Part shown: positions 26,667 through 34,708 of the stretch, one piece after another
Layout of the letters: every line of letters starts with the position of its first letter
Numbering within the stretch: position 1 is the first letter of the stretch
NCBI RefSeq assembly: GCF_004745825.1
Contig: NZ_SRLA01000004.1
Coordinates: 310,001 to 374,000 of the forward strand
Length of the DNA: 64,000 nt
Source of the DNA: Hymenobacter fodinae
GTDB taxonomy: Bacteria > Bacteroidota > Bacteroidia > Cytophagales > Hymenobacteraceae
Direction: 5' to 3'
Notes under the pieces: model-generated
Told to the model about the DNA's origin: nothing
What the model saw: only the letters and a program-made list of their open reading frames with translations
Databases searched by the model: none
Position numbers and translations under genes: made by a program

Positions 26667-27644
26667 TCACTCTGCTTTCTCTAAAGCAGCCTCCGGATGA
26701 GCTCTAACCTGGGCCGTTGGCTCAATGAACAGATGACGTACGTCGGGGTACTGGTGCTGAATGCTGCGCTGCAGGCGCTGTACGGCTTCGGTTAGGTCGG
26801 CGGTGCAGAGGTTCGGCCGGAACTCTACGCGCAGCACCATCAGGATTTCGTGCGGGCTCAAATACGACGACATGGGCGTGTCGGTGGCTACCACAGCCGA
26901 GTCGGCGCGTGCCAGGGCCTTCACGTTCTGGAGCAACGCATGCTCCGCCGGTTCACCCAACAGCAAGCTTTTGTTCTCGCGCAGCAGCAGAGCTGCCACC
27001 ACCAGCAAAATTCCCCCAATCAGCAACGAGGCTACCCCGTCGAGGTAGGGGTTTTGGAAGTAATGGCTCAGGAACACGCCCAAGAAAGCTACCAACAGGC
27101 CTAGCAAATCGGCAGCATCTTCAAACAGCACCACAAAGATAGAGGGGTCTTTGCTACCACGAAATGCCTGCCAGAATGACTTCCGGCCCCGCTGTGCGTT
27201 GAAGGTGCGCCGGGCTACCAGAAAGGAGGCGCCATCGAAGAGGAAGGCTAAGCCCAGCACTACGTAGTTCCAGGTCGGGTCTTTCAGGGGGCCGGGGTCA
27301 TGCAAATGCTGAATGCCTTCGTAGATGGAGATACCACCGCCAATGGCAAAAATGCAGATGGCCACAATAAACGACCAGAAGTACAGCTCTTTGCCGTAGC
27401 CGAAGGGGCGCTTCGCGGAGGCGGGCCGCTGACTACTGCGGAGCCCCAGCAGCAACAGCCACTCATTGGCCGTATCTACTACAGAGTGAATCCCTTCGGC
27501 CAACATAGCCGAGCTACCCGTAAAAGCGGCCGCCACAAATTTTATGACGGCAATGGCCAGATTGGCGCCCAGGGCAGTTACAATGGCTACTTTAGAAGAG
27601 GGCGGCTCGGTCGTAGTGGTAGCAGGAGTAGGCTCGGTGTTCAC
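26667..27644 (-). CDS. Cation diffusion facilitator transporter
   Basis: A 325-residue CDF (SLC30-type) transporter. Six membrane segments can be traced; the metal-site motifs HSVVDT (HxxxD, segment 2) and FEDAADLLG (DxxxD, segment 5) are present, followed by a cytoplasmic C-terminal domain. The family exports Zn2+, Fe2+ or similar divalent ions in exchange for protons; the exact metal cannot be read from sequence. I chose the GTG at 27644 because the in-frame extension to 27725 has no family similarity; the longer form remains possible. Confidence 0.88.
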   Translation of the reverse strand: MNTEPTPATTTTEPPSSKVAIVTALGANLAIAVIKFVAAAFTGSSAMLAEGIHSVVDTANEWLLLLGLRSSQRPASAKRPFGYGKELYFWSFIVAICIFAIGGGISIYEGIQHLHDPGPLKDPTWNYVVLGLAFLFDGASFLVARRTFNAQRGRKSFWQAFRGSKDPSIFVVLFEDAADLLGLLVAFLGVFLSHYFQNPYLDGVASLLIGGILLVVAALLLRENKSLLLGEPAEHALLQNVKALARADSAVVATDTPMSSYLSPHEILMVLRVEFRPNLCTADLTEAVQRLQRSIQHQYPDVRHLFIEPTAQVRAHPEAALEKAE

Positions 27645-28014
27645 GCAGATGTATGAATACGGGATGTACGGAAGGCGGGAGTGGCCTAGCGCCCTTGCTA
27701 CCGCCTCAGTAATACGGCAGCCCACTACCGAAGGCTGCTACGCACGACCTTTTTCTCCATTTCCGGTTTCGGCGCCTCGCCTACTACTATGTTCATTCTC
27801 AGTGATATTTCAGCCGCTAGGCCACTACCCGGCCCATGGACTTGCTTGGCCTGGGGCTCTGCCCGAGTTCGTAAGCTGAAAGGCTTTTGTGCGTAGCGCC
27901 TAGGCCACTGTTTTCGTACGCAGGAGTTCCTTACCGCAGCCGCCACTACTCTTTCGTAAGTAAAAAGAGCCTAAGTTGCGGGCCCACTGCCTTTGTTGCC
28001 TTACTACTTTTTCT
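27645..28014. other. Divergent intergenic region
   Basis: About 370 bases between the CDF transporter (minus) and the SMP-30-like gene (plus). It contains three TAGGCCAC/GTGGCCTA motifs (27680s, 27818-27825 and 27901-27908) and presumably both promoters, but no exact TAnnTTTG box was found. No RNA gene or reading frame is convincing. Confidence 0.4.
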
Positions 28015-28959
28015 ATGGAAACAACTCACACTTTGTACCTGGGCCTGATGGCCGCGGTGTTGCTAGCTGGTGCTTTCCCCGCGGCAGCAATTGCCGACCA
28101 GGGCCCAACCGCTCAACAGCCGGCTCGCTCCGTGGTAGCCCCTGGGGCCCAGCTCACGCTTGTCGCCAAGCAGTTTAAGTTCACGGAGGGCCCCGCCGCG
28201 GATAAGGCCGGGAATGTGTTTTTTACGGATCAGCCCAACAATAAAATCTGGAAGTACAGTACCGACGGCAAGCTTTCGGTTTTCTTGGATAAAGCGGGCC
28301 GCGCTAATGGGCTGTACTTCGATAAGCGTGGTAATCTATTGGCTTGCGCCGATGAGCAGAACCAATTGTGGTCGATTGATAAGCAGGGTCGGCCTACAGT
28401 GTTGCTCACTCAGGTTAATGGCCATCAACTCAACGGCCCCAACGACCTGTGGGTTCACCCCAAAACCGAGGGCATCTACTTCACCGATCCTTACTACCAG
28501 CGCGATTACTGGACCCGCCAGGCGCCCGACCCAGGGCTGGGGGGCCAGCACCTGTACTATCTGGCGGCCGGCCAGAAGGCGGCAGTAGTAGCCGACGCGC
28601 AACTTCAGAAACCCAACGGTATCATCGGCACGCCTGATGGGCGCCTGTTGTACGTGGCCGATATTGGGGCCAACAAAACGTATAAGTACCAGATTACTCC
28701 AGAGGGCAGCCTCACCAACCGGCAGCTCTTTGCAGAGCAGGGCTCCGATGGCATGACCCTCGACCAAGAAGGCAACGTGTACCTGACGGGCAAAGGCGTG
28801 ACCGTGTATAACCCAGCCGGGCAGCAGATAGAGCACATCGACGTACCCGCCGATTGGACTGGCAACGTCTGCTTTGCGGGCAAAGACCGCAAAACACTTT
28901 TTATCACGGCCTCGGAGGCAGTGTATGTGCTCCCCATGCGCGTGAAAGGGGCACAGTAA
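28015..28959 (+). CDS. Secreted SMP-30/gluconolactonase-like beta-propeller
   Basis: A 314-residue protein with a signal peptide (LYLGLMAAVLLAGAFPAAAIA). The mature part has the six-bladed propeller pattern of SMP-30/gluconolactonase proteins: FTEGPAADKAGNVFFTDQPNNKIWKY, NGLYFDKRGNLLACAD, GPNDLWVHPKTEGIYFTDPYY, KPNGIIGTPDGRLLYVAD and DGMTLDQEGNVYLT. The Glu (TEG), Asn (PND) and Asp (SDG) metal-site positions are present. Probable periplasmic lactonase acting on a sugar lactone. The ATG at 28015 starts the signal peptide. Confidence 0.87.
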   Translation: METTHTLYLGLMAAVLLAGAFPAAAIADQGPTAQQPARSVVAPGAQLTLVAKQFKFTEGPAADKAGNVFFTDQPNNKIWKYSTDGKLSVFLDKAGRANGLYFDKRGNLLACADEQNQLWSIDKQGRPTVLLTQVNGHQLNGPNDLWVHPKTEGIYFTDPYYQRDYWTRQAPDPGLGGQHLYYLAAGQKAAVVADAQLQKPNGIIGTPDGRLLYVADIGANKTYKYQITPEGSLTNRQLFAEQGSDGMTLDQEGNVYLTGKGVTVYNPAGQQIEHIDVPADWTGNVCFAGKDRKTLFITASEAVYVLPMRVKGAQ

Positions 28960-29334
28960 AACAAGCGTTGCCCACAAGTGGCCTAGCTACTCTAGGGTAG
29001 ATTTACTTCTGCTTAGGCTTTTCTCACAATAAAAAATTTTGGCCATTCTACTTTCCGCAATTTGCTAGCCGCCTAATTATTAGGCGCTTTAGCATAGAGT
29101 AAAGCTTAACACTTGTGCGGGGTGCTACATACAAAAATCAGGTTCTAGTAAGGCAGAATGAAGCCAGCGCGTAACTTGGGCGTCTTCTTTCCTCGGACAC
29201 TACTTGTGCTGGCAGGCGCCGCCGCTGGTTAAGCTGCTGCCCGTGTGCAACCGAATGCCCACCCTAGAAGAAACCTCGCACGTAGCACAGGGCCACACTT
29301 GCGAGTGAAAACCAAACCGATACGCCCACTGCAT
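28960..29334. other. Intergenic region upstream of icd
   Basis: About 375 bases, A+T-rich around 29020-29110, with a GTGGCCTA motif at 28978-28985. It should carry the icd promoter; no exact TAnnTTTG box is visible. An in-frame start at 29245 exists, but the segment up to 29334 shows no similarity to isocitrate dehydrogenase. Confidence 0.4.
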
Positions 29335-30567
29335 ATGACCAAAATCAAAGTAGCCAACCCCGTAGTAGAGCTTGATGGCGACGAAATGACGCGCATCATC
29401 TGGAAATTCATCAAGGACAAGCTGATCACCCCTTATCTTGAACTGGATATCAAGTACTACGATCTGGGGATTGAGTACCGGGATGAAACCAACGACCAGG
29501 TAACCATTGATGCCGCCAATGCTATCAAGCAGTATGGCGTAGGCATCAAGTGCGCCACCATCACCCCCGACGAGGAGCGCGTGAAGGAGTTCAACCTGAA
29601 GCAGATGTGGAAGTCGCCAAACGGCACCATCCGCAATATCCTTGATGGCACGGTGTTCCGCGAGCCCATTGTGACCAACAACGTGCCCCGCCTAGTACCT
29701 AACTGGACGGCCCCCATCTGCATTGGCCGCCACGCTTTCGGCGACCAGTACCGCGCCACCGACTTCGTAACCAAAGGCAAGGGCAAGCTCACCATCACCT
29801 TCACCCCTGAAGATGGCGGTGAAGAGCAGTCGTTTGAGGTGTACAACTTCAAAGGCGACGGCGTGGCCCTGGCCATGTACAACACCGACGAGTCGATCCG
29901 GGGCTTCGCACATGCCTGCTTCAACCAGGCCCTCATGAAGGGCTGGCCCCTGTACCTATCCACCAAGAACACCATCTTGAAGAAGTATGATGGTCGTTTC
30001 AAGGACATCTTCCAAGAGATTTACGAGCAGGATTATTTCACCAAGTTCCAGGAAGCTGGCATCACCTATGAGCACCGTCTGATTGACGACATGGTGGCCT
30101 CAGCGCTGAAGTGGAATGGCAACTTTGTGTGGGCCTGCAAAAATTACGACGGCGACGTACAGAGCGACACGGTTGCCCAGGGCTTCGGCTCGCTAGGCCT
30201 GATGACATCCACCCTGGTTACGCCCGACGGCAAGACCATGGAGGCTGAAGCCGCCCACGGCACCGTAACGCGCCACTACCGCGACCATCAGAAGGGTAAG
30301 CCTACCTCCACCAACCCCATTGCCTCCATCTTTGCTTGGACGCGCGGCCTGGAGTTCCGGGGTGTACTGGATGGCAACCAAGAGCTCATCGACTTCTGCA
30401 AAGCCCTGGAAGCTGTGTGCATTGAAACCGTAGAGAGCGGCAAAATGACTAAGGACTTAGCAGTGTGCATCCACGGCAACAAAGTGGAACACGGCCGCGA
30501 CTACCTCTACACCGAGGAGTTCTTGGAAGCCCTCGACGAAAACCTGAAAGCTAAACTGGGCAAATAA
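29335..30567 (+). CDS. icd: NADP-dependent isocitrate dehydrogenase (eukaryotic-type)
   Basis: A 410-residue enzyme of the type II (eukaryote-like) isocitrate dehydrogenase group. It starts MTKIKVANPVVELDGDEMTRI and shows KSPNGTIRN (isocitrate binding), VPNWTAPICIGRHAFGDQY, the catalytic DDMVASALKW and the NADP-binding EAAHGTVTRHYR. It converts isocitrate to 2-oxoglutarate in the TCA cycle and supplies NADPH. The ATG at 29335 matches the family start. A strong terminator follows, so it is a single-gene unit. Confidence 0.96.
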   Translation: MTKIKVANPVVELDGDEMTRIIWKFIKDKLITPYLELDIKYYDLGIEYRDETNDQVTIDAANAIKQYGVGIKCATITPDEERVKEFNLKQMWKSPNGTIRNILDGTVFREPIVTNNVPRLVPNWTAPICIGRHAFGDQYRATDFVTKGKGKLTITFTPEDGGEEQSFEVYNFKGDGVALAMYNTDESIRGFAHACFNQALMKGWPLYLSTKNTILKKYDGRFKDIFQEIYEQDYFTKFQEAGITYEHRLIDDMVASALKWNGNFVWACKNYDGDVQSDTVAQGFGSLGLMTSTLVTPDGKTMEAEAAHGTVTRHYRDHQKGKPTSTNPIASIFAWTRGLEFRGVLDGNQELIDFCKALEAVCIETVESGKMTKDLAVCIHGNKVEHGRDYLYTEEFLEALDENLKAKLGK

Positions 30568-30583
30568 GCTTAGCGTAGCCAGT

Positions 30584-30625
30584 AAGCAAGAAGCCCAGTC
30601 GGTGTCCGGCTGGGCTTTCTTGCTT
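30584..30625 (+). terminator. Terminator after icd
   Basis: AAGCAAGAAGCCCAG (30584-30598) pairs with 30610-30625, with one bulged T and four additional closing pairs around a TGT loop. It ends in a TTGCTT run. Confidence 0.9.
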
Positions 30626-30876
30626 CCGGGACTAGGCTGGCAGTAGTCACACAAAGAGGTTAATACTTCATAAGTGGCCTAACCGAAGATTCACATCTCA
30701 AGGCCTCCTAATTATCAATACCCACGCTCAGCTAAATAATAATTATTCTAATAATAAATATTGTTTTATTGATTAAATATCGTGTATTTAACAGGTATAA
30801 CGCCCTACTTACTACTCCTAAGCCTACCTATTGCCGCTGTTGAATTGATTGTCGTAGCTGCATTACGATCTGGGAT

Positions 30877-31533
30877 ATGTGTGCCTTTAAGACCGAGGTG
30901 CTTATTGTCGCCTCACCTACACTGCACCGACAGGGCCTATTAGCTGTACTCCACGAAACCTGGCCTACTTTACCCATTACGGTGCTGCCTGAAGCTACTT
31001 TGCTGCCTCAGCTAGTGCAGCAACAGTCATACGCCGTGGTGGTGTTAGACTGCAGCCTGCTTACTGAGCCCGTACCAGCAGTACTGAAGCGCTTGCAGAC
31101 AGTCAGAAGTGCTCAACCTGTTCTCTTACTTACCAGTTCGCGGTTGCCGCCTGATTTGCGCCACTACCTCGCGGAGGCGCCTGCCACGTGCTCGTGGCTG
31201 CCACTACAGGCGGCGCCTTCGGCTGTAGCGGCTTTGTTTCACCGCTTACTTCCCGATTACCACCCAGAAAAAGCCGCATCAGCAGCTCCGGCTCCTCGCG
31301 TGCGGGTGCCAGCAACGCCGTTCAGCCGCCGCGAATTGGAGGTACTGCGGCTGGTAGTGCAGGACCATTGCAACCAGGAAATAGCCGACCAACTATTCTT
31401 AAGCGTGCGCACCGTAGAAAGCCACCGCCGCGCGTTGCTGCAAAAAGCCGGGGCTAAAACGCTCGTAGGCCTTGCCGTACAGGCTGTGCAGCAAGGCTGG
31501 GTTTCCTCCCAAGGGCTGCCGGGAACTTGCTAG
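30877..31533 (+). CDS. Response regulator with LuxR-type DNA-binding domain
   Basis: A 218-residue regulator. The N-terminal ~120 residues look like a degenerate receiver domain (VLIVASPTLHRQGLLAVL ... VVVLDCSLL, with D at the phosphorylation strand, then LLLTSSRLP). The acidic pocket at the start is missing (residues IVAS rather than DD), so it may be phosphorylation-independent. The C-terminus is a LuxR HTH (SRRELEVLRLVVQDHCNQ then SVRTVESHRRALLQKAGA). No kinase is adjacent. The 200-base A+T-rich stretch upstream likely holds its promoter. Confidence 0.85.
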   Translation: MCAFKTEVLIVASPTLHRQGLLAVLHETWPTLPITVLPEATLLPQLVQQQSYAVVVLDCSLLTEPVPAVLKRLQTVRSAQPVLLLTSSRLPPDLRHYLAEAPATCSWLPLQAAPSAVAALFHRLLPDYHPEKAASAAPAPRVRVPATPFSRRELEVLRLVVQDHCNQEIADQLFLSVRTVESHRRALLQKAGAKTLVGLAVQAVQQGWVSSQGLPGTC

Positions 31534-31573
31534 GCCTCTCAGCAGAAGCCACCGGGCAAGCAGAAAGCAAATA

Positions 31574-31604
31574 AAAAGGCCACTGCCTGTGGCAGTGGCC
31601 TTTT
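31574..31604. terminator. Terminator after the LuxR-type regulator
   Basis: AAAAGGCCACTGCC (31574-31587) pairs perfectly with GGCAGTGGCCTTTT (31591-31604) around a TGT loop, with a T run. Confidence 0.92.
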
Positions 31605-32110
31605 CCCTCGCGTTAGCTGGCAAATATCATTCATCCACCCTACTCCGTTTGCCCAACACTAACACTTCGCGGTAGAAGCCTTCCTTTCCATTAACCCTAC
31701 AACGCGCTGTTATTTTATTGAGTCAAAGGTATGTAGGCGGGCAGGTACCGTGCTGGCTTACTAGGTCAACGCGTCTACTTTCCCTGTCGCGGGCAGGTTT
31801 TGCCCGGTAAATGACTCAAGCTACCTCCTCTCCCGCGTACCTTGGTCGTGCGTGGCTAGTCACTCAGGGCTGTTATGGGAAATTCCCATTTCCCATGACG
31901 TAGAGTGCCGTATGCGCTAGGCCAGTACTTTCGGGTAATGAAAGCGCCTACCCTTGCTTCCCTAGTTTACCTACGGGCGGCAGCGCAAATTCCAGCTACT
32001 CCTGCCTTACCTACTACAAGCCCCACGGTTTGGTAAACAAACGGGGCCACCATACACCAGCCCCGCTGCGGCGGCTTGCTACTTATACTGTGGAACCTTA
32101 ACCGACTGGC
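31605..32110. other. Intergenic region between convergent genes, with small palindromes
   Basis: About 500 bases with no credible gene. It contains a perfect hairpin ATGGGAAAT (31875-31883) with ATTTCCCAT (31888-31896) around TCCC, a second short hairpin CGGGCA (31790-31795) with TGCCCG (31801-31806), and CGGGGC (32042-32047) with GCCCCG (32060-32065), the last perhaps terminating the minus-strand regulator gene. A 32-codon frame at 31938-32036 is too short and unlike any family to be called. Confidence 0.45.
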
Positions 32111-33094
32111 CTAGGCGCGCCCTACACTCTCGCGGCTGTACTTGCTGCGGTACTGCTTGGGCGAAAGGCCAGTCACACGCTTGAACGTCAGGCGGAAGGC
32201 CTTGGGGTCAGTGTAGCCGACGTGGTACATCACTTCGTTTACGTTTTCCCTGGTTGACTCTAGGCTGTTCTTGGCCACTTCCATCTTCACCCGCTGGATG
32301 TATTCTACTACGGAGTTGGAAGTAGCCTTTTTAAAGCGCCGCTCCAAGTTACGGCGGCCGAGCGCCAGCATAGAGGCCAGTTGATCCACGGTAATCTTCT
32401 CTTGGTAATTGGCCTCAATGTAGGCCTGGGCTTTCTTGATGGGCTCGTCTTCGTGCTCCTTCTGCCCATTAAACACCACGAAAGCCGACTGACTTACCCG
32501 TTCAATGTCAATCTGAAACACCTTGGCGCAAATCACTGCCATTTCACGGCTAGCGTATTTCTCAATCAGGTACAGCACTAAGTTGAGGTAGGAAAATGCC
32601 CCACCGCTAGAGTAGATGCCGTGCTCATCGGTAATGAGCCGGTCTTCACGCAGTTCTACCTCCGGAAACAGGCGGCGGAAGTCGTTGGCGGCGGCCCAGT
32701 GGGTAGTGCATTGCCGCCCGGTGATGAGGCCAGTAGCCGCCAGCAGAAAAGCCCCTAAGCACAGGCTGGCTACCTCAGCCCCGGACTGGTACTGCTGCAC
32801 TATCCAGGGCAGCAAGGCACGGTTGTTTTCCAGGGCCTGCTCGGGGTCACCATCTACAGCCGGAATGATAACCAAGTCGGTTTTGGCTACTTCCGTTAGT
32901 ACTGCGTCAGTAGCCACAGTGTAGCGCCCGCCACAAACCGAAGTAGCGGCCTCCAGCCCTACCAGCTGCACATGGAATAAGGCCGGCTTGCCCATGCGCC
33001 GAAGCAACGCATTCACCTCCGTAAATACCAGCCGAGGGCCCTCTATACTGCCCAGTATGGCTCCTTTGGGCACCAGAATTGAAATCTGTTTCAT
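32111..33094 (-). CDS. GlxA-like AraC-family transcriptional regulator
   Basis: A 327-residue regulator with a DJ-1/PfpI (GATase1-like) N-terminal domain (ISILVPKGAI ... DLVIIPAVDG ... EVASLCLGAFLLAATGLITGR, with a Cys at the nucleophile elbow) and a C-terminal AraC HTH pair (QEKITVDQLASMLALGRRNLERRFKKAT, then MYHVGYTDPKAFRLTFKRVTGLSPKQYR). This is the GlxA/FtrA layout. It is divergent from a PhnB-like/DoxX-like pair, which it may control. Confidence 0.93.
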   Translation of the reverse strand: MKQISILVPKGAILGSIEGPRLVFTEVNALLRRMGKPALFHVQLVGLEAATSVCGGRYTVATDAVLTEVAKTDLVIIPAVDGDPEQALENNRALLPWIVQQYQSGAEVASLCLGAFLLAATGLITGRQCTTHWAAANDFRRLFPEVELREDRLITDEHGIYSSGGAFSYLNLVLYLIEKYASREMAVICAKVFQIDIERVSQSAFVVFNGQKEHEDEPIKKAQAYIEANYQEKITVDQLASMLALGRRNLERRFKKATSNSVVEYIQRVKMEVAKNSLESTRENVNEVMYHVGYTDPKAFRLTFKRVTGLSPKQYRSKYSRESVGRA

Positions 33095-33174
33095 AGCAGA
33101 AAGGTTAGTGGGTCAGTGTCGCAATTACCCCCGATTTAGTCGCAATTGCCCCGCAGTAGCGGAGGCTCAATTAC

Positions 33175-33182
33175 TAATTTTG
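33175..33182 (+). promoter_or_regulatory. Candidate -7 box for the PhnB-like gene
   Basis: TAATTTTG fits TAnnTTTG exactly, about 110 bases upstream of the PhnB-like start and in the divergent gap shared with the GlxA-like regulator. A TTG at 33146-33148 is a bit too far upstream to be a standard -33 box. Confidence 0.4.
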
Positions 33183-33290
33183 CTAGCATAACCTCGGGCA
33201 AGATAATGAATATTACTATATCCATTAGTCTTGATAAACACTCTTTTTGCCCTGTGCTTTGCTTCACTACTTACTCTACCCATACACCAG

Positions 33291-33722
33291 ATGAGCACTT
33301 TCCAACTCACGCCTTATCTCACCTTCAACGGCACCTGCCGCGCCGCCATGACCTTCTACCAGCAGTGCCTGGGCGGAGAGCTGATGGTGCAGACTTTCGA
33401 GGGTACACCAGCCGCAGAGCACCTGCCCGCCGACGCGGATGCCCAACAGCACGTGCTGCACGCTATGTTGAAAACCGATGAATTCTTGCTGATGGCCTCC
33501 GACGCTGGTATGCAGGAAGTTACCAAAGGCACCATGGTTTCGCTTTCCCTCAACTGCACCAGTTCCGCGCAGATTCAAGACTTATTCATCCGGCTCTCAG
33601 CGGGTGGCACCGTCACGATGCCGCTGGAAGACACGTTCTGGGGCGCCACGTTCGGCATGTTCACCGACCAGTTCGGCATCGACTGGATGCTCAACTACGA
33701 CAAAGAGCCCCAACAGCACTAA
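33291..33722 (+). CDS. VOC-fold PhnB-like protein
   Basis: A 143-residue vicinal-oxygen-chelate protein of the PhnB/YjdN (3-demethylubiquinone-like) type: LTPYLTFNGTCRAAMTFYQQCLGGEL at the start, HAMLKTDEFLLMASDA in the middle and FWGATFGMFTDQFGIDWMLN at the end. Proteins of this type are common near AraC regulators; substrate is unknown. The ATG at 33291 matches the usual start; the in-frame region upstream is not family-like. A DoxX-like gene follows after 55 bases. Confidence 0.9.
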   Translation: MSTFQLTPYLTFNGTCRAAMTFYQQCLGGELMVQTFEGTPAAEHLPADADAQQHVLHAMLKTDEFLLMASDAGMQEVTKGTMVSLSLNCTSSAQIQDLFIRLSAGGTVTMPLEDTFWGATFGMFTDQFGIDWMLNYDKEPQQH

Positions 33723-33777
33723 GCTTTCCTTTTGCTTCATTCATCCACTTAACCTGAGGCTAGGCCTCCTGCGCATC

Positions 33778-34185
33778 ATGAAAAAGACCAAGCTTCTATA
33801 CTGGCTCGCCACGGGTCTGCTAATAGTCCTCATGGCAATGTCGGGCATCATGAATAGTATGAGTACACCGGAGTCAGTAGCGGCGTTTGAGCATTTGGGC
33901 TACCCGGCCTATCTGCTGCCTTTTCTGGGCGTAGCCAAGCTGCTAGGCTGCGTTGCCCTGGTGGTGCCCGGCTTTCCGAAACTGCGGGAGTGGGCCTACG
34001 CGGGTTTTGTGTTTGATTTGGCTGGGGCCATGTACTCCAGCATAGCCGTGGGTGACCCTGCCAGCACGTGGCTGCCTATTGGGGTTGGCTTCCTGCTGAT
34101 TGCGGCTTCTTACCGGCTCAACCAGCGGCTGACCGCACCCAAAGCCTACCCGGATGTTGCACCTGGCCTAGCTCCTGCTTTGTAG
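33778..34185 (+). CDS. DoxX-like membrane protein
   Basis: A 135-residue protein with four membrane segments (LLYWLATGLLIVLMAMSGIM, YLLPFLGVAKLLGCVALVV, WAYAGFVFDLAGAMYSSIAV and WLPIGVGFLLIAASYRL), the DoxX/DoxD-like layout. The ATG at 33778 starts directly before the first membrane segment. It likely forms an operon with the PhnB-like gene. DoxX-like proteins are linked to redox and stress functions in the membrane; exact role is unknown. Confidence 0.85.
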   Translation: MKKTKLLYWLATGLLIVLMAMSGIMNSMSTPESVAAFEHLGYPAYLLPFLGVAKLLGCVALVVPGFPKLREWAYAGFVFDLAGAMYSSIAVGDPASTWLPIGVGFLLIAASYRLNQRLTAPKAYPDVAPGLAPAL

Positions 34186-34321
34186 GCTCCTAGGCCACTG
34201 AAGCGGCTTAGCAGTAAGATGGACGGCCGTTCCGACGTCGGTACGTCAACTACCAGCCAACGGTATAGTCTGAATATGCATCCTGTTAAACGTGCCCAGC
34301 CAACTCCAGCTCGTCTGTATC

Positions 34322-34543
34322 ATGATGATAGAAGTCTTTAAAACCAACGTGAAAGCCCGGCGCCACGCCCGGCTGCTTCTCGACCGGATTCATACCAACT
34401 TCCGGGGCTACCGGGCCAACTTCGACTTAGAGGATTGCGACCAGATTCTGCGGGTGGAAAGCGCCCACGAGCATATTCAGCCCCTTGGCCTAATTCAGTT
34501 GCTGCGGGAAGCTGGCTTCCGAGCCGAGGTGCTACCCGATTAG
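34322..34543 (+). CDS. Small HMA-like alpha/beta protein without metal Cys
   Basis: A 73-residue protein, MMIEVFKTNVKARRHARLLL ... YRANFDLEDCDQILRVES ... LIQLLREAGFRAEVLPD. The order beta-alpha-beta-beta-alpha-beta and the FKTNV start resemble a small Bacteroidota family with a ferredoxin-like (HMA-type) fold, but without a CxxC metal site. An alternative start is the next ATG, at 34325. It stands alone before a terminator. Function is unknown. Confidence 0.7.
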   Translation: MMIEVFKTNVKARRHARLLLDRIHTNFRGYRANFDLEDCDQILRVESAHEHIQPLGLIQLLREAGFRAEVLPD

Positions 34544-34575
34544 GGCTAGGCCACTTCCAGAGAACAAGCCCTAGA

Positions 34576-34609
34576 TAAACGCCACCGGTCGTGCGGCCGG
34601 TGGCGTTTA
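34576..34609. terminator. Terminator-like hairpin
   Basis: TAAACGCCACCGG (34576-34588) pairs perfectly with CCGGTGGCGTTTA (34597-34609). It lies between the small HMA-like gene and the antiporter gene. Confidence 0.85.
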
Positions 34610-34708
34610 TGCGTTCAAGAAAAGCGGCATTTAGGCAGAATAGTAGCGTTTTCGGGGAGCAGCCTCTACCTTCCGGTCAGTACTTTCCTTTCACTGCTCC
34701 TGCCCGCA

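Noticed and set aside
31938..32036. 32-codon frame MKAPTLASLVYLRAAAQIPA...
   Set aside because: Too short, no similarity and no conserved context; could be a decayed leader.
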